A stretch of DNA of 64,000 bases from Bacteroidales bacterium (GTDB lineage Bacteria; Bacteroidota; Bacteroidia; Bacteroidales; Muribaculaceae). The translations under genes were made by a program, and so were the position numbers. The number at the start of each line of letters is the position of its first letter. The first letter of the stretch is position 1. Positions 8,673 through 16,970 of the stretch are shown in pieces. The notes under the pieces were generated by a model, which had not been told where the DNA came from, made no database searches, and saw only the letters and a program-made list of their open reading frames with translations. The stretch spans positions 12,705 through 76,704 of the forward strand of contig CAAGDX010000036.1 in the NCBI GenBank assembly GCA_900768685.1, given 5' to 3'.

Positions 8673-8692
8673 TATAGTCAAAACGGACTATA
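8673..8692. promoter_or_regulatory. possible operator of the RND efflux operon
   Basis: Inverted repeat TATAGTC-N6-GACTATA about 28 bp upstream of the -7 element at 8720. The size and position fit a dimeric repressor or activator site. No regulator gene is adjacent. Confidence 0.45.
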
Positions 8693-8719
8693 AATCTGCC
8701 GTATAAGCCGAAAATTTCG

Positions 8720-8727
8720 TACCTTTG
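8720..8727 (+). promoter_or_regulatory. RND efflux operon -7 element (TACCTTTG)
   Basis: TACCTTTG fits TAnnTTTG; a TCTG at 8695-8698 is a weak -33 candidate. The predicted leader is about 80 nt. Confidence 0.6.
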
Positions 8728-8812
8728 CAGTCGGTAAAAAAGGAAAATTTCCCCGTTATACAGGAAAATACAAATAATAAACATCATAATAACGAAAAAG
8801 CAAATTAAGACA

Positions 8813-9955
8813 ATGAAAAAAAACGTATTGCAAACAGCAGCAATTATTGTCGCTTCAGCTTCATTCGCTTGCTTGTCTTCTTGCTCCGGCGAGACACAGC
8901 AAATGCAACAGGGAGCTCCGCAAATCGCAACAATTACTACATCTTACGGTACTGCCGACCTGGAAAAATCCTATCCGGCTACTATCAAGGGTAAGACTGA
9001 CATTGATGTCCGTCCACTCGTTTCCGGTTTCATAACTAAAGTTCATGTTGACGAAGGTCAAGTCGTTAGCAAAGGTCAAGTTCTTTTCACTCTGGACCAG
9101 GTTCAATACCAGGCAGCTGTAGACCAGGCACAAGCTGCGGTCCTCGTGGCTGAAACTGCCGTTCAAACCGCACAACTCACCGCTAACACAAAACGTTCTC
9201 TCTTTGAGAAAAACATTATCAGCGAATACGAAAATCAACTCGCTCAAAACAGCCTCGCACAAGCACAAGCTCAGCTCGCTCAGGCTAAAGCCGGTCTCGT
9301 AAACGCACAGAAAAACCTCTCTTACACCGTAGTTACCGCTCCAAGCACAGGCGTTGTGGGCAAAATTCCTAACCGTGAAGGTTCACTCGCTTCACCGTCT
9401 ATGGTTACCCCTCTCACCACTGTCAGCGATACAGGCGACGTTTATGCTTACTTCTCTCTCACGGAAAAAGACATTCTGGAGATGACTGAAGAAAACAAGA
9501 GCCTCGCTGCTGCTATCAAGGCTATGCCGGAAGTACAACTCCGACTCTCCGACGGTACTATCTACGAAAGCACAGGTAAAGTGGCAACTATCACAGGTAC
9601 TATCGACAGCAGCACAGGTGCCGCAAGCGTTCGCGCTCTCTTCAAAAACAGCAAAGGCGTGCTCCGCAGCGGTTCCACAGGACAAGTTGTCATTCCTCAC
9701 CACATGGATAGCGTTATCGTAATCCCGCAGAAAGCTACATACGAACTTCAAGACCGCAAATTCGTTTACGTCGTAGGCGATTCTTGCAAAGTGGCTTCAA
9801 GACCTATCACTATCTATACACTCAACGACGGACAAAACTTCGTTGTTACCTCCGGACTTTCTGCAAACGAGCAGGTTGTTGTGGAAGGCGTGGGAACTGT
9901 CGTGAAAGACGGTCTTGTGATTGCTCCGGTTGATGCAAATGCTAAAGCCGAATAA
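8813..9955 (+). CDS. RND efflux periplasmic adaptor lipoprotein
   Basis: 380-residue membrane fusion protein (AcrA/MexA family) that bridges the inner-membrane pump and outer-membrane channel. The N-terminus is a lipoprotein signal with lipobox LSSC (Cys 24). The biotinyl-lipoyl half-motifs (ISGFITKVHVDEGQ-type segment near 70-90 and VTAPSTGVVGKIPNREGSL near 170-190) flank an Ala/Gln-rich alpha-hairpin (about 100-165). Beta-barrel and membrane-proximal domains follow. It is the first gene of a three-gene operon with the pump and channel. Confidence 0.95.
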   Translation: MKKNVLQTAAIIVASASFACLSSCSGETQQMQQGAPQIATITTSYGTADLEKSYPATIKGKTDIDVRPLVSGFITKVHVDEGQVVSKGQVLFTLDQVQYQAAVDQAQAAVLVAETAVQTAQLTANTKRSLFEKNIISEYENQLAQNSLAQAQAQLAQAKAGLVNAQKNLSYTVVTAPSTGVVGKIPNREGSLASPSMVTPLTTVSDTGDVYAYFSLTEKDILEMTEENKSLAAAIKAMPEVQLRLSDGTIYESTGKVATITGTIDSSTGAASVRALFKNSKGVLRSGSTGQVVIPHHMDSVIVIPQKATYELQDRKFVYVVGDSCKVASRPITIYTLNDGQNFVVTSGLSANEQVVVEGVGTVVKDGLVIAPVDANAKAE

Positions 9956-9975
9956 TTTTTCCACTCTATTTCTCC

Positions 9976-10010
9976 GGCACACAGGTGCCATACAGGCTGA
10001 TGCTCAGCCT
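9976..10010 (+). other. two intercistronic hairpins between adaptor and pump genes
   Basis: GGCAC-acag-GTGCC with adjacent bases (9976-9989) and AGGCTGA-tgc-TCAGCCT (9994-10010) lie in the 95-nt gap. Neither is followed by a T run, so they look like mRNA-processing or stability elements rather than terminators. Confidence 0.5.
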
Positions 10011-10050
10011 TTAACAAGAAAAAACATTAAATTCAAGAAATAAACACAAA

Positions 10051-13000
10051 ATGAAGTTAGATGCATTTATTAACCGACCGGTGCTATCCACGGTTATCTC
10101 TATTTTCATTGTACTTTTAGGTATAATCGGATTGGTGTCTCTGCCAATCACGCAATATCCGGATATCGCTCCTCCTACGATTTCCGTTTCCACCAATTAC
10201 ACCGGTGCTAACGCACAGGCTGTGCTTAATTCCGTTATCATTCCGCTGGAAGAATCAATCAACGGTGCTGAAGGCATGATGTACATGGAATCTACGGCTA
10301 CTAACACCGGTTCCGCTAACATCAACATCACTTTCCGCCAGGGTTTTGACCCTAACATGGCTGCCGTTGACGTGCAAAACCGTGTGGCTAAGGCACAAAA
10401 CCTCCTCCCTGCGGAAGTTACTAAAGTGGGTGTCCTCACTCAGAAACGTCAGACATCAATGCTTGTGGGTGTTGCTCTTTACTGCGACAACGGAAACTTT
10501 GACGAGCAGTTTATCGACAACTACATGAAAATCAACATCATTCCGCAGCTCCAGCGTGTGAATGGTGTGGGTGACGTTATGAACTTCGGTGCTAACTACT
10601 CTATGCGTATATGGCTCAAGCCTGACGTTATGGCACAGTACCACCTCATGCCGTCTGACATCACAGGCGTGCTTGCCGAGCAAAACGTGGAAGCCGCTCC
10701 GGGTGCCTTCGGCGAACAAGGAAAACAGTCTTTCCAATACACTATCAAGTACCGCGGACGTCTTATCTCCGTGGAAGAATTTGAAAACATCGTTGTCAGC
10801 GCAAGCCGTACAGGTGAAGTGCTCCGCCTCAAAGACGTGGCAGACATCGAACTCGGACGAGAAGTTTATGGTTTCCATAACTCTCTGAACAAGTATCCTT
10901 CCACTATGGCAGTTGTCTTCCAGACTGCAGGCTCAAACGCTACACAGATTATCAACGACTGTCTTGAAGTGGTGGAACAACTCAAGAGCGACCTTCCGGA
11001 CGGACTTAAGGTTGCCGTGCCGATGAACAACAACGACTTCCTCTACGCTTCTATCGCAGAAGTTATCAAAACCCTCATCGAGGCATTTATCCTCGTGTTC
11101 TTCGTGGTTTACGTTTTCCTCCAGGACTTCCGCTCCACTATTATCCCTGCAATCGCTATTCCGGTGGCACTTATCGGTACGTTCTTCCTTATGAACGCTA
11201 TCGGATTCTCCGTGAACCTCATCACTCTTTCAGCCCTCGTCCTTGCAATCGCTATTGTGGTTGACGACGCCATTGTGGTCGTCGAGGCTGTCCACGCAAA
11301 ACTTGACGTGGGATACAAGAGTCCGCGTAAAGCTTCCATAGACGCCATGGGCGAAATTGCCGGCGCACTTGTTTCCATCACCCTCGTAATGATGCTCGTG
11401 TTTATCCCGGTATCATTCATGTCCGGTACTTCAGGTGTGTTCTACCGCCAGTTCGGTCTCACAATGGCTATCGCTATCGGTTTCTCCGCTATTAACGCCT
11501 TGACACTCTCCCCTGCACTTTGTGCCGTGTTCCTTAAGGCTCACGATGATGACTCTTCACTCAAAGAACGCATGGGCAAAGCTTACGGCGAAGCAGGAAA
11601 AACCATGAAACGCCGCTATGCCGACGCTCTCAAGCTGAACATTCACCCCGTAATCACATTTATCTTCCTTGTGGCTACAATCACATTCATGGTGCTTGGC
11701 TGGTACTCCTTTGAATCTCCTGTCAAATGCACTATCGCTGCCGTTGTGGCTATCATCGCCATTATGGGTATTTTCAGTTCTCGTTTTCACCAAGGCTTCG
11801 AAAAAGGCTACGGCAAGATTCTCAACGTTTATAATAAGTTCACAAAACTCTTTATCGACCATAAAGTTACGTCTTTCGGAATCGTGGGCATCTCTATCGC
11901 CGTTCTCGTATGGCTTATGAGCACTCGTCCTTCCACTCTTGTGCCTAACGAAGACACCGGTATGGTGTTCGTTATGGTGGATATGCCGCCGGGCACATCA
12001 CAGGAACGTACTTGCGAAGTTTTGGACCAGGTTGACGAAATTCTCGGCAATATCTCCGCTGTGAAATACACAAGTAAGATTGCCGGTTACAGCTTTATCG
12101 CAGGTCAAGGTGCCACTTACGGTACTTTCATCGTAAAACTCAAAAACTGGGAAGAACGTGACCCTGAAAAGGAATCCGTAAATGCTGTTTTGGGTCAAAT
12201 TTACGGCATGACAGGCAAACTCGTTAAAAACGGACGTGTGGTAGCTTTCGCTCCGCCTATGATTACAGGTTATTCCGTAACAAACGGTTTCGAAATCAAG
12301 ATGCAGGACAAAACAGGTGGTGACATAAACAAGTTCTTCAGCATTGTGCAAGGCTTCCTCGCAGAGCTGAACAAACAGCCGGAAATCCAGGTTGCTTACT
12401 CTACTTTCAACCCTACTTTCCCGCAGTATCAGCTTGATATAGACGCTGCCAAATGTAAGCAGGCAGGCATCAGTCCTTCCACTATCCTCTCTACACTCCA
12501 GGGCTACTACGGTGGTATGTACGTTTCAAACTTCAACCTCTATGGTAAAATTTACCGTGTAATGATGCAGGCTGCTCCGGAAGCTCGCGTTTCTCCGGAA
12601 ACTCTCTCCAGCATCAAGGTTCGCAACGGTGCTGAAATGGCTTCACTGGAAAACTTCGTGACACTCAAACGCGTTTATGGTCCGGACTTGCTCACCCGTT
12701 TTAACCTCTTCCAGTCTATCTCCGTTACAGGTCAGCCTAACGAAGGCTACTCTTCCGGTCAGGCTCTCGAGGCTATCAAACGTGTCGCTGCGGAAAAACT
12801 CCCTGCAGGTTACGGTTACGACTACGCAGGTATGACCCGTGAAGAAGCGTCAAGTGCAGGTAACTCCACCGCTATCATCTTCGGGCTCTGTCTCCTCTTC
12901 GTTTACCTCCTCCTTTCCGCACAATACGAAAGTTACATCCTCCCGTGGGCTGTAATCCTCTCTATTCCGTTCGGACTTATGGGCTCATTCATCTTTGCCT

Positions 13001-13425
13001 CTATCAGCGACATCACAAACAACGTTTACTTGCAGATTGCACTCATCATGCTTATCGGTCTTCTTGCAAAGAACGCCATCCTCATCGTGGAATTTGCACT
13101 TGAACGCCGCCGTACGGGTATGTCTGTGGTGAATGCAGCCGTAGCCGGTGCTTCCGCTCGTCTGCGTCCTATCCTCATGACATCTCTCGCACTCATCATC
13201 GGTCTTTTGCCTATGATGTTCGCTCACGGTGTTGGTGCGGAAGGTAACAAAGCCCTCGGTACAGGTGCCGTGGGAGGTATGTTGATAGGTATGATTCTCC
13301 AGGTGCTCATAGTGCCTGCACTCTTCGTAGCATTCCAGCTTATCCAAGAAAAGATTTCTCCTATCAAGTGGAAAGATACGGACAATGCCGGTATTGAATC
13401 TGAAATCGAGCAATTATCACGATAA
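10051..13425 (+). CDS. RND efflux inner-membrane transporter (AcrB/HAE1 family)
   Basis: 1124-residue proton-driven drug/hydrophobe exporter. Standard features: MKLDAFINRPVLSTVISIFI at the N-terminus, pore-domain repeats, the TM4 relay DD pair in AIVVDDAIVVVEAVHA, and C-terminal LLAKNAILIVEFA. It is about 75 residues longer than AcrB. The extra length maps to about residues 520-590, between TM6 and TM7, and contains two additional hydrophobic segments (VITFIFLVATITFMVLGWY and CTIAAVVAIIAIMGIF). It lies between the adaptor (95 nt) and channel (18 nt) genes, so all three are one operon. Substrate is unknown. Confidence 0.96.
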   Translation: MKLDAFINRPVLSTVISIFIVLLGIIGLVSLPITQYPDIAPPTISVSTNYTGANAQAVLNSVIIPLEESINGAEGMMYMESTATNTGSANINITFRQGFDPNMAAVDVQNRVAKAQNLLPAEVTKVGVLTQKRQTSMLVGVALYCDNGNFDEQFIDNYMKINIIPQLQRVNGVGDVMNFGANYSMRIWLKPDVMAQYHLMPSDITGVLAEQNVEAAPGAFGEQGKQSFQYTIKYRGRLISVEEFENIVVSASRTGEVLRLKDVADIELGREVYGFHNSLNKYPSTMAVVFQTAGSNATQIINDCLEVVEQLKSDLPDGLKVAVPMNNNDFLYASIAEVIKTLIEAFILVFFVVYVFLQDFRSTIIPAIAIPVALIGTFFLMNAIGFSVNLITLSALVLAIAIVVDDAIVVVEAVHAKLDVGYKSPRKASIDAMGEIAGALVSITLVMMLVFIPVSFMSGTSGVFYRQFGLTMAIAIGFSAINALTLSPALCAVFLKAHDDDSSLKERMGKAYGEAGKTMKRRYADALKLNIHPVITFIFLVATITFMVLGWYSFESPVKCTIAAVVAIIAIMGIFSSRFHQGFEKGYGKILNVYNKFTKLFIDHKVTSFGIVGISIAVLVWLMSTRPSTLVPNEDTGMVFVMVDMPPGTSQERTCEVLDQVDEILGNISAVKYTSKIAGYSFIAGQGATYGTFIVKLKNWEERDPEKESVNAVLGQIYGMTGKLVKNGRVVAFAPPMITGYSVTNGFEIKMQDKTGGDINKFFSIVQGFLAELNKQPEIQVAYSTFNPTFPQYQLDIDAAKCKQAGISPSTILSTLQGYYGGMYVSNFNLYGKIYRVMMQAAPEARVSPETLSSIKVRNGAEMASLENFVTLKRVYGPDLLTRFNLFQSISVTGQPNEGYSSGQALEAIKRVAAEKLPAGYGYDYAGMTREEASSAGNSTAIIFGLCLLFVYLLLSAQYESYILPWAVILSIPFGLMGSFIFASISDITNNVYLQIALIMLIGLLAKNAILIVEFALERRRTGMSVVNAAVAGASARLRPILMTSLALIIGLLPMMFAHGVGAEGNKALGTGAVGGMLIGMILQVLIVPALFVAFQLIQEKISPIKWKDTDNAGIESEIEQLSR

Positions 13426-13443
13426 TAATTCTTACACATTTTT

Positions 13444-14835
13444 ATGACTACAAAAATTAAAACAATAATCACCCTTGCTGTGGTACTCGTAAGCTCTACT
13501 TTGCTTACGGGTTGCCACATCTATCAGAAATTCGACATCGAAAAGCAAGACAGTGCTATCGCTAACGAATATTCACAAGCTAAGCAACAGGAACTCGATT
13601 CCACCGCTTTCGGAAACCTCCGCTGGGAAGAAGTCTTCACGGATCCTATCCTCGCTGACCTTATCAGGCAGGCTCTCGCTCAAAACGTGGACCTGGACAA
13701 CGCTCGCCTCAATGTGGAAATAGCTCACGCTAATATGCGTGGCGCTCGCATGAGCTACCTCCCTTCTCTCGCTCTTTCCGCACAAGGCGGTGCCGGCGGA
13801 AACAAGAGTTTCCACCTCTCCGGCTGGAACTACACCATTCCTCTCACCGCTTCATGGGAAATTGACGTTTTTGCCAAAACCCTAAACTCCAAACGCGGTG
13901 CTGAAGCTTCTTACCGACAAGTACAAAACTACTATCAGGCTGTTCGCTCACAAATTATCGGTGCCGTCGCAAACTGCTACTATGGCATCGCCGCTCTGCA
14001 AAGCCAGATAAAACTCACGGAAGAAACAGCCGAAATATGGCGTGAAAACGTGGACGTGATGAGAAACTACAAGGAAATAGCTTATACAAACGAGGCTGCC
14101 GTGGTTCAAGCGGAAGCTAACTACTATGGAATCCTTGCTAACCTCACGGACCTCCGCACTGCTCTCCACGAACTGAACAACACTCTCGCCATTCTCCTCC
14201 GTCAGCAGCCGCAAATCTTCTCTATCCCTAATCTGGACAGTTACGCTGCTCCACAAATGGCTCTGGAAGACGTCCCTATGTCTCAACTCGCCGCTCGTCC
14301 CGACGTGCGTGCCGCTGAAGAGGCTCTCGCTGCCGCTTACTACACCACAAACTCCGCTCGTGCAGCTTTCTATCCTACCCTCTCCATTTCCGCAAACTAT
14401 GGCTTCACAAATGCTTTCGGTAGCAATATCATTAACCCGGGCGACTGGTTCTCCAGCGTGGCAGGCTCTCTCGTAGCTCCTATCTTCTCTCGCGGTAAAC
14501 TCAAAGCTAACTTAGACGCTACAAAGGCACAGCAGGCTCAGGCTCTGAACAACTTTGAAAAGACCATTTTCTCTGCAAGTGCGGAAGTTTCCGACGCTAT
14601 CACAGCTTTCCGCAACAATGCCGAAAAAGAAAGCTACGTTAACCTCCAGGTTGTGGATCTCGTCAAAGCTGAACGATACACTAAGGACCTCTTCGCTGCA
14701 GGCTCCGCTACATACCTGGAAGTCCTCACGGCACAGTCCAGCCTCCTCCAGGCTCAGACAAGCCAAATCGGCTGCCGTCTGGCACAAGCACAGGCTGTTA
14801 TTAACCTCTATCAGACTCTCGGTGGAGGCAGATAA
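13444..14835 (+). CDS. TolC/OprM-type outer-membrane efflux lipoprotein
   Basis: 463-residue outer-membrane factor completing the tripartite pump. The lipobox LTGC (Cys 24) follows a hydrophobic signal. Two OEP repeats are visible, each with long helical hairpins (ALAQNVDLDNARLNVEIA near 75-92 and AARPDVRAAEEALAAAYYTTNSARAAFYPTLS near 283-315), followed by AQAVINLYQTLGGG at the C-terminus, typical of NodT/OprM. Third gene of the operon, 18 nt after the pump gene. Confidence 0.95.
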   Translation: MTTKIKTIITLAVVLVSSTLLTGCHIYQKFDIEKQDSAIANEYSQAKQQELDSTAFGNLRWEEVFTDPILADLIRQALAQNVDLDNARLNVEIAHANMRGARMSYLPSLALSAQGGAGGNKSFHLSGWNYTIPLTASWEIDVFAKTLNSKRGAEASYRQVQNYYQAVRSQIIGAVANCYYGIAALQSQIKLTEETAEIWRENVDVMRNYKEIAYTNEAAVVQAEANYYGILANLTDLRTALHELNNTLAILLRQQPQIFSIPNLDSYAAPQMALEDVPMSQLAARPDVRAAEEALAAAYYTTNSARAAFYPTLSISANYGFTNAFGSNIINPGDWFSSVAGSLVAPIFSRGKLKANLDATKAQQAQALNNFEKTIFSASAEVSDAITAFRNNAEKESYVNLQVVDLVKAERYTKDLFAAGSATYLEVLTAQSSLLQAQTSQIGCRLAQAQAVINLYQTLGGGR

Positions 14836-14877
14836 ATGAATTTTTTGAATAATGGACCACACTAAAAAATAATTACC

Positions 14878-15678
14878 ATGATAAGTGACAAAGCATACGT
14901 GGATTCCGCAGCCAAACTGGGAAAAAACGTTACAGTTCATCCATTCGCTTACATCGATGCCGACGTGGAAATCGGTGACAACTGTGAAATTATGCCATAC
15001 GCAAGCATTCTCCGCGGCACTCGTATGGGAAACAACAATCGTGTTTTCCAAGGTGCTATCGTGGGTGCGGAACCGCAGGATTTCCGCTGGAAGGGCTGCG
15101 AAAGCTATTGCTATATCGGCAACGACTGCACCATCCGTGAAGGCGTTATCATAAACCGCGGTATCAAGCCGGAAGGAGGCACTCGTATCGGCGACAAAAC
15201 ATTCATCTTGGCTCACTCTCACATCGGTCACGACTGTGAACTGAAGGGCAAATCCGTGATTGGTAACGGCGTCACATTTGCCGGAAGCGTTAAAGTTGGC
15301 GAATACGTAATCTTATCTTCAAACTCCGTTCTCCACGAAGGCAGCAAGGTGGGCGACTGGTCATTCGTCAAAGGTGGATGCCGCATCAGCGGAAACGTGC
15401 CCCCATACGTCATTGTGGCACACAACCCGGTGGAATACTTCGGCGTAAATGCCACTGTTCTCCGCAAGAAAGGTGCGGAGGTAGGCATCACTGATGAAGT
15501 TATCGACGACATCGCAAAGGCATACCGCCACGTTTATCAGAGTGGCACATCAGTATTCAATGCCATTCAGCGTATCGAGGCAGACCTTGAAGACACGGAA
15601 ATCCGCCGTAACATCATCGATTTCATCGTCCAAAACGACTTCAAAATCGTCGCAGTGCCTATCGAAACTGAAGAATAA
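14878..15678 (+). CDS. lpxA: acyl-ACP--UDP-N-acetylglucosamine O-acyltransferase (LpxA family)
   Basis: 266-residue left-handed beta-helix acyltransferase; in LpxA this adds the first hydroxyacyl chain to UDP-GlcNAc for lipid A. Hexapeptide repeats fill residues 1-190, the catalytic His is in HSHIGHDC (about 118-125), VPPYVIVAHNP follows and a helical C-terminal domain is present. It starts 42 nt after the efflux operon and is followed by a terminator, so it may be read through from that operon. Bacteroidota usually carry an lpxA in an lpxD-lpxC/fabZ-lpxA cluster; this isolated copy may be a second paralog. Confidence 0.85.
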   Translation: MISDKAYVDSAAKLGKNVTVHPFAYIDADVEIGDNCEIMPYASILRGTRMGNNNRVFQGAIVGAEPQDFRWKGCESYCYIGNDCTIREGVIINRGIKPEGGTRIGDKTFILAHSHIGHDCELKGKSVIGNGVTFAGSVKVGEYVILSSNSVLHEGSKVGDWSFVKGGCRISGNVPPYVIVAHNPVEYFGVNATVLRKKGAEVGITDEVIDDIAKAYRHVYQSGTSVFNAIQRIEADLEDTEIRRNIIDFIVQNDFKIVAVPIETEE

Positions 15679-15702
15679 CATTTATTAGTTCTCATTTTCT
15701 CT

Positions 15703-15737
15703 GCCGGGTGGTTATTTTTTAGCCATCCGGCTTTTTT
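15703..15737 (+). terminator. terminator after lpxA
   Basis: GCCGGGTGGTTA and TAGCCATCCGGC pair around a T-rich loop and are followed by a T run. Confidence 0.85.
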
Positions 15738-15738
15738 A

Positions 15739-15806
15739 ATGCATAATTCATAATGCATAATGCATAATTTAATGCAATTCATAATGCATAATGCTTAATG
15801 CATAAT
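15739..15806. repeat. GCATAATTCATAAT repeat
   Basis: About seven degenerate copies of a 9-11-bp A/T palindromic unit (ATGCATAAT, TTCATAATG). The same unit appears near 16880-16970, 41027-41056 and 41153-41185. Confidence 0.85.
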
Positions 15807-15825
15807 TAATCATCACTTATTTGTC

Positions 15826-15902
15826 TAATTGCTCTTATTAATCTTATTAGTCCTATTAGTCTAATTAGTCTAATTGGTCTAATTGGTCTAATTGGTCTAA
15901 TC
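15826..15902. repeat. 10-bp ladder (TTAGTCTAAT/TTGGTCTAAT)
   Basis: Seven to eight head-to-tail 10-bp units drifting from CTTATTAGTC through TAGTCTAATT to GGTCTAATTG. It directly precedes hairpin cluster A. Confidence 0.9.
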
Positions 15903-15904
15903 AC

Positions 15905-16750
15905 CCGAAATTCACTCCTCGGCGTCAGCCGAGATGCCCGAGTGCTCCGAAAATTCAGATTACTCAGCCAAGCAAACCGGGATTCCACAACCTGTAGTGC
16001 CGCGGCATGCCGCGGCATCCGAGATGAACCTGCGGAGCGAATGTGAAAGCCCTATCGTGTCGGAGACACAATAGGGTTACACGCCCAGGAGGGGCGTGGT
16101 TGTGGTGATATATATGTGTAGTGAATCTGTGGAGTGAATCTGTGGAGTGAACCTGGACATGTGCCGTTTCGGAGATACGGCACATGTGAGCAGTCCTGGA
16201 GGGACTGCAATTGTGGTAAACGCCGGGTTCAGCCTCGGAGAGGCTTAACCCGGTGACTCACAGACTACTACCTCTATATCGAACCCTGGAGGGGTTCGGT
16301 TGTGGTAACGAATTTGTTTGTACTGTCATTATCACACCCGAGCCTCTCCAAGGCTCGTACATCTTATTTGCTTTACTTTCACCGGGTTCAGTGTCTCCGA
16401 CACTAAACCCGGCGTTTACCACAATTGAAGCCCCTCCAGGGCTTCTCATCAGCATCGTATCTCCGATACAATGCTGATGCCTGTTCACTCCACCAAGCTT
16501 GCGACAATCGGAAACAAACCTGCCAAGCAATCCGGGATTCCACCACCTAAAGTGCCGCGGCATCCCAAGCAAACCGGAAAAATTGCTAAGTGGTCTAATT
16601 CCATCCTCGGCGTCAGCCGAGATGTCCGAGTGCTCCGAGAACTCAGATTGCTCCTGCCTGGCTAACCGGGATAACACCAAGATGCAAAATCGGAGATTTT
16701 GCGGCAATTGGGTAACCCCACCTTGCCGCGACAGCGGCTAGGTGGGGTAA
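15905..16750. repeat. hairpin cluster A (GGA-loop repeat family)
   Basis: Non-coding repeat of about 850 bp. At least ten hairpins lie between 16048 and 16482. Type 1 has stems closing on a GGA loop (GTGTC-GGA-GACAC at 16057-16069, AGCCTC-GGA-GAGGCT near 16231, reverse copies near 16389 and 16456). Type 2 has 6-7-bp stems around TGGAG or AGGAG (ACGCCC/GGGCGT at 16081, GCAGTCC/GGACTGC at 16190, CGAACCC/GGGTTCG at 16280, reverse copies at 16339 and 16426). TTGTGGT follows most type 2 hairpins. A longer module with CTCGGCGTCAGCCGAG is present twice (15918 and 16606). The right end carries a GGGGT hairpin (16712-16748). Short frames across it are chance. Confidence 0.85.
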
Positions 16751-16970
16751 GCGTCTAAAACACAATCAAAATGAGCTAAATCGTATAGATTTTGCTCATT
16801 TTGCAGAAATGCTAAGTCGCATAGACTTTGCTTAATCATCTGCACAAAAATAATGGCTGAGCCACAAAGACCCCGCCAATTATGCATTATGCATCATGAA
16901 TTATGCATTAAAAAAAAAGGTCGCTTTCGCGACCTTTTTAATTATGAATTATGCATTATGAATTATGCAT
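16751..16970. repeat. mixed spacer with terminator/GCATAATTCAT composite
   Basis: After cluster A there is a short duplicated stretch (TAAATCGTATAGATTTTGC near 16780 and TAAGTCGCATAGACTTTGC near 16813), then GGCTGAGCCACAAAG (16855-16869), A/T-palindrome repeats and the lipoprotein-gene terminator. The last three parts recur at 41033-41185 in the opposite orientation. Confidence 0.7.
16908..16942 (-). terminator. Sus operon terminator
   Basis: GGTCGC-TTTC-GCGACC between an A run and a T run, symmetric and therefore bidirectional, 28 nt past the lipoprotein stop. The identical hairpin core follows the M3 peptidase gene at 41059-41085. Confidence 0.85.

Noticed and set aside
16258..16707. 149-codon frame in cluster A, and similar frames at 24123-24534 and 46343-47137
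   Set aside because: They translate the hairpin repeats (HNHAPPG, SLSEAEPG patterns) in either orientation; same peptides appear in several frames, as expected for palindromic DNA rather than genes.
15905..16750. CRISPR array
   Set aside because: Units are not regularly spaced, spacers are not unique, orientation flips within the cluster, and no cas gene is present.
15905..16750. True CsrB-type sponge RNA
   Set aside because: Not claimed as a feature: the GGA loops fit, but CsrA is generally absent from Bacteroidota and no promoter is visible; kept only as an analogy in the findings.
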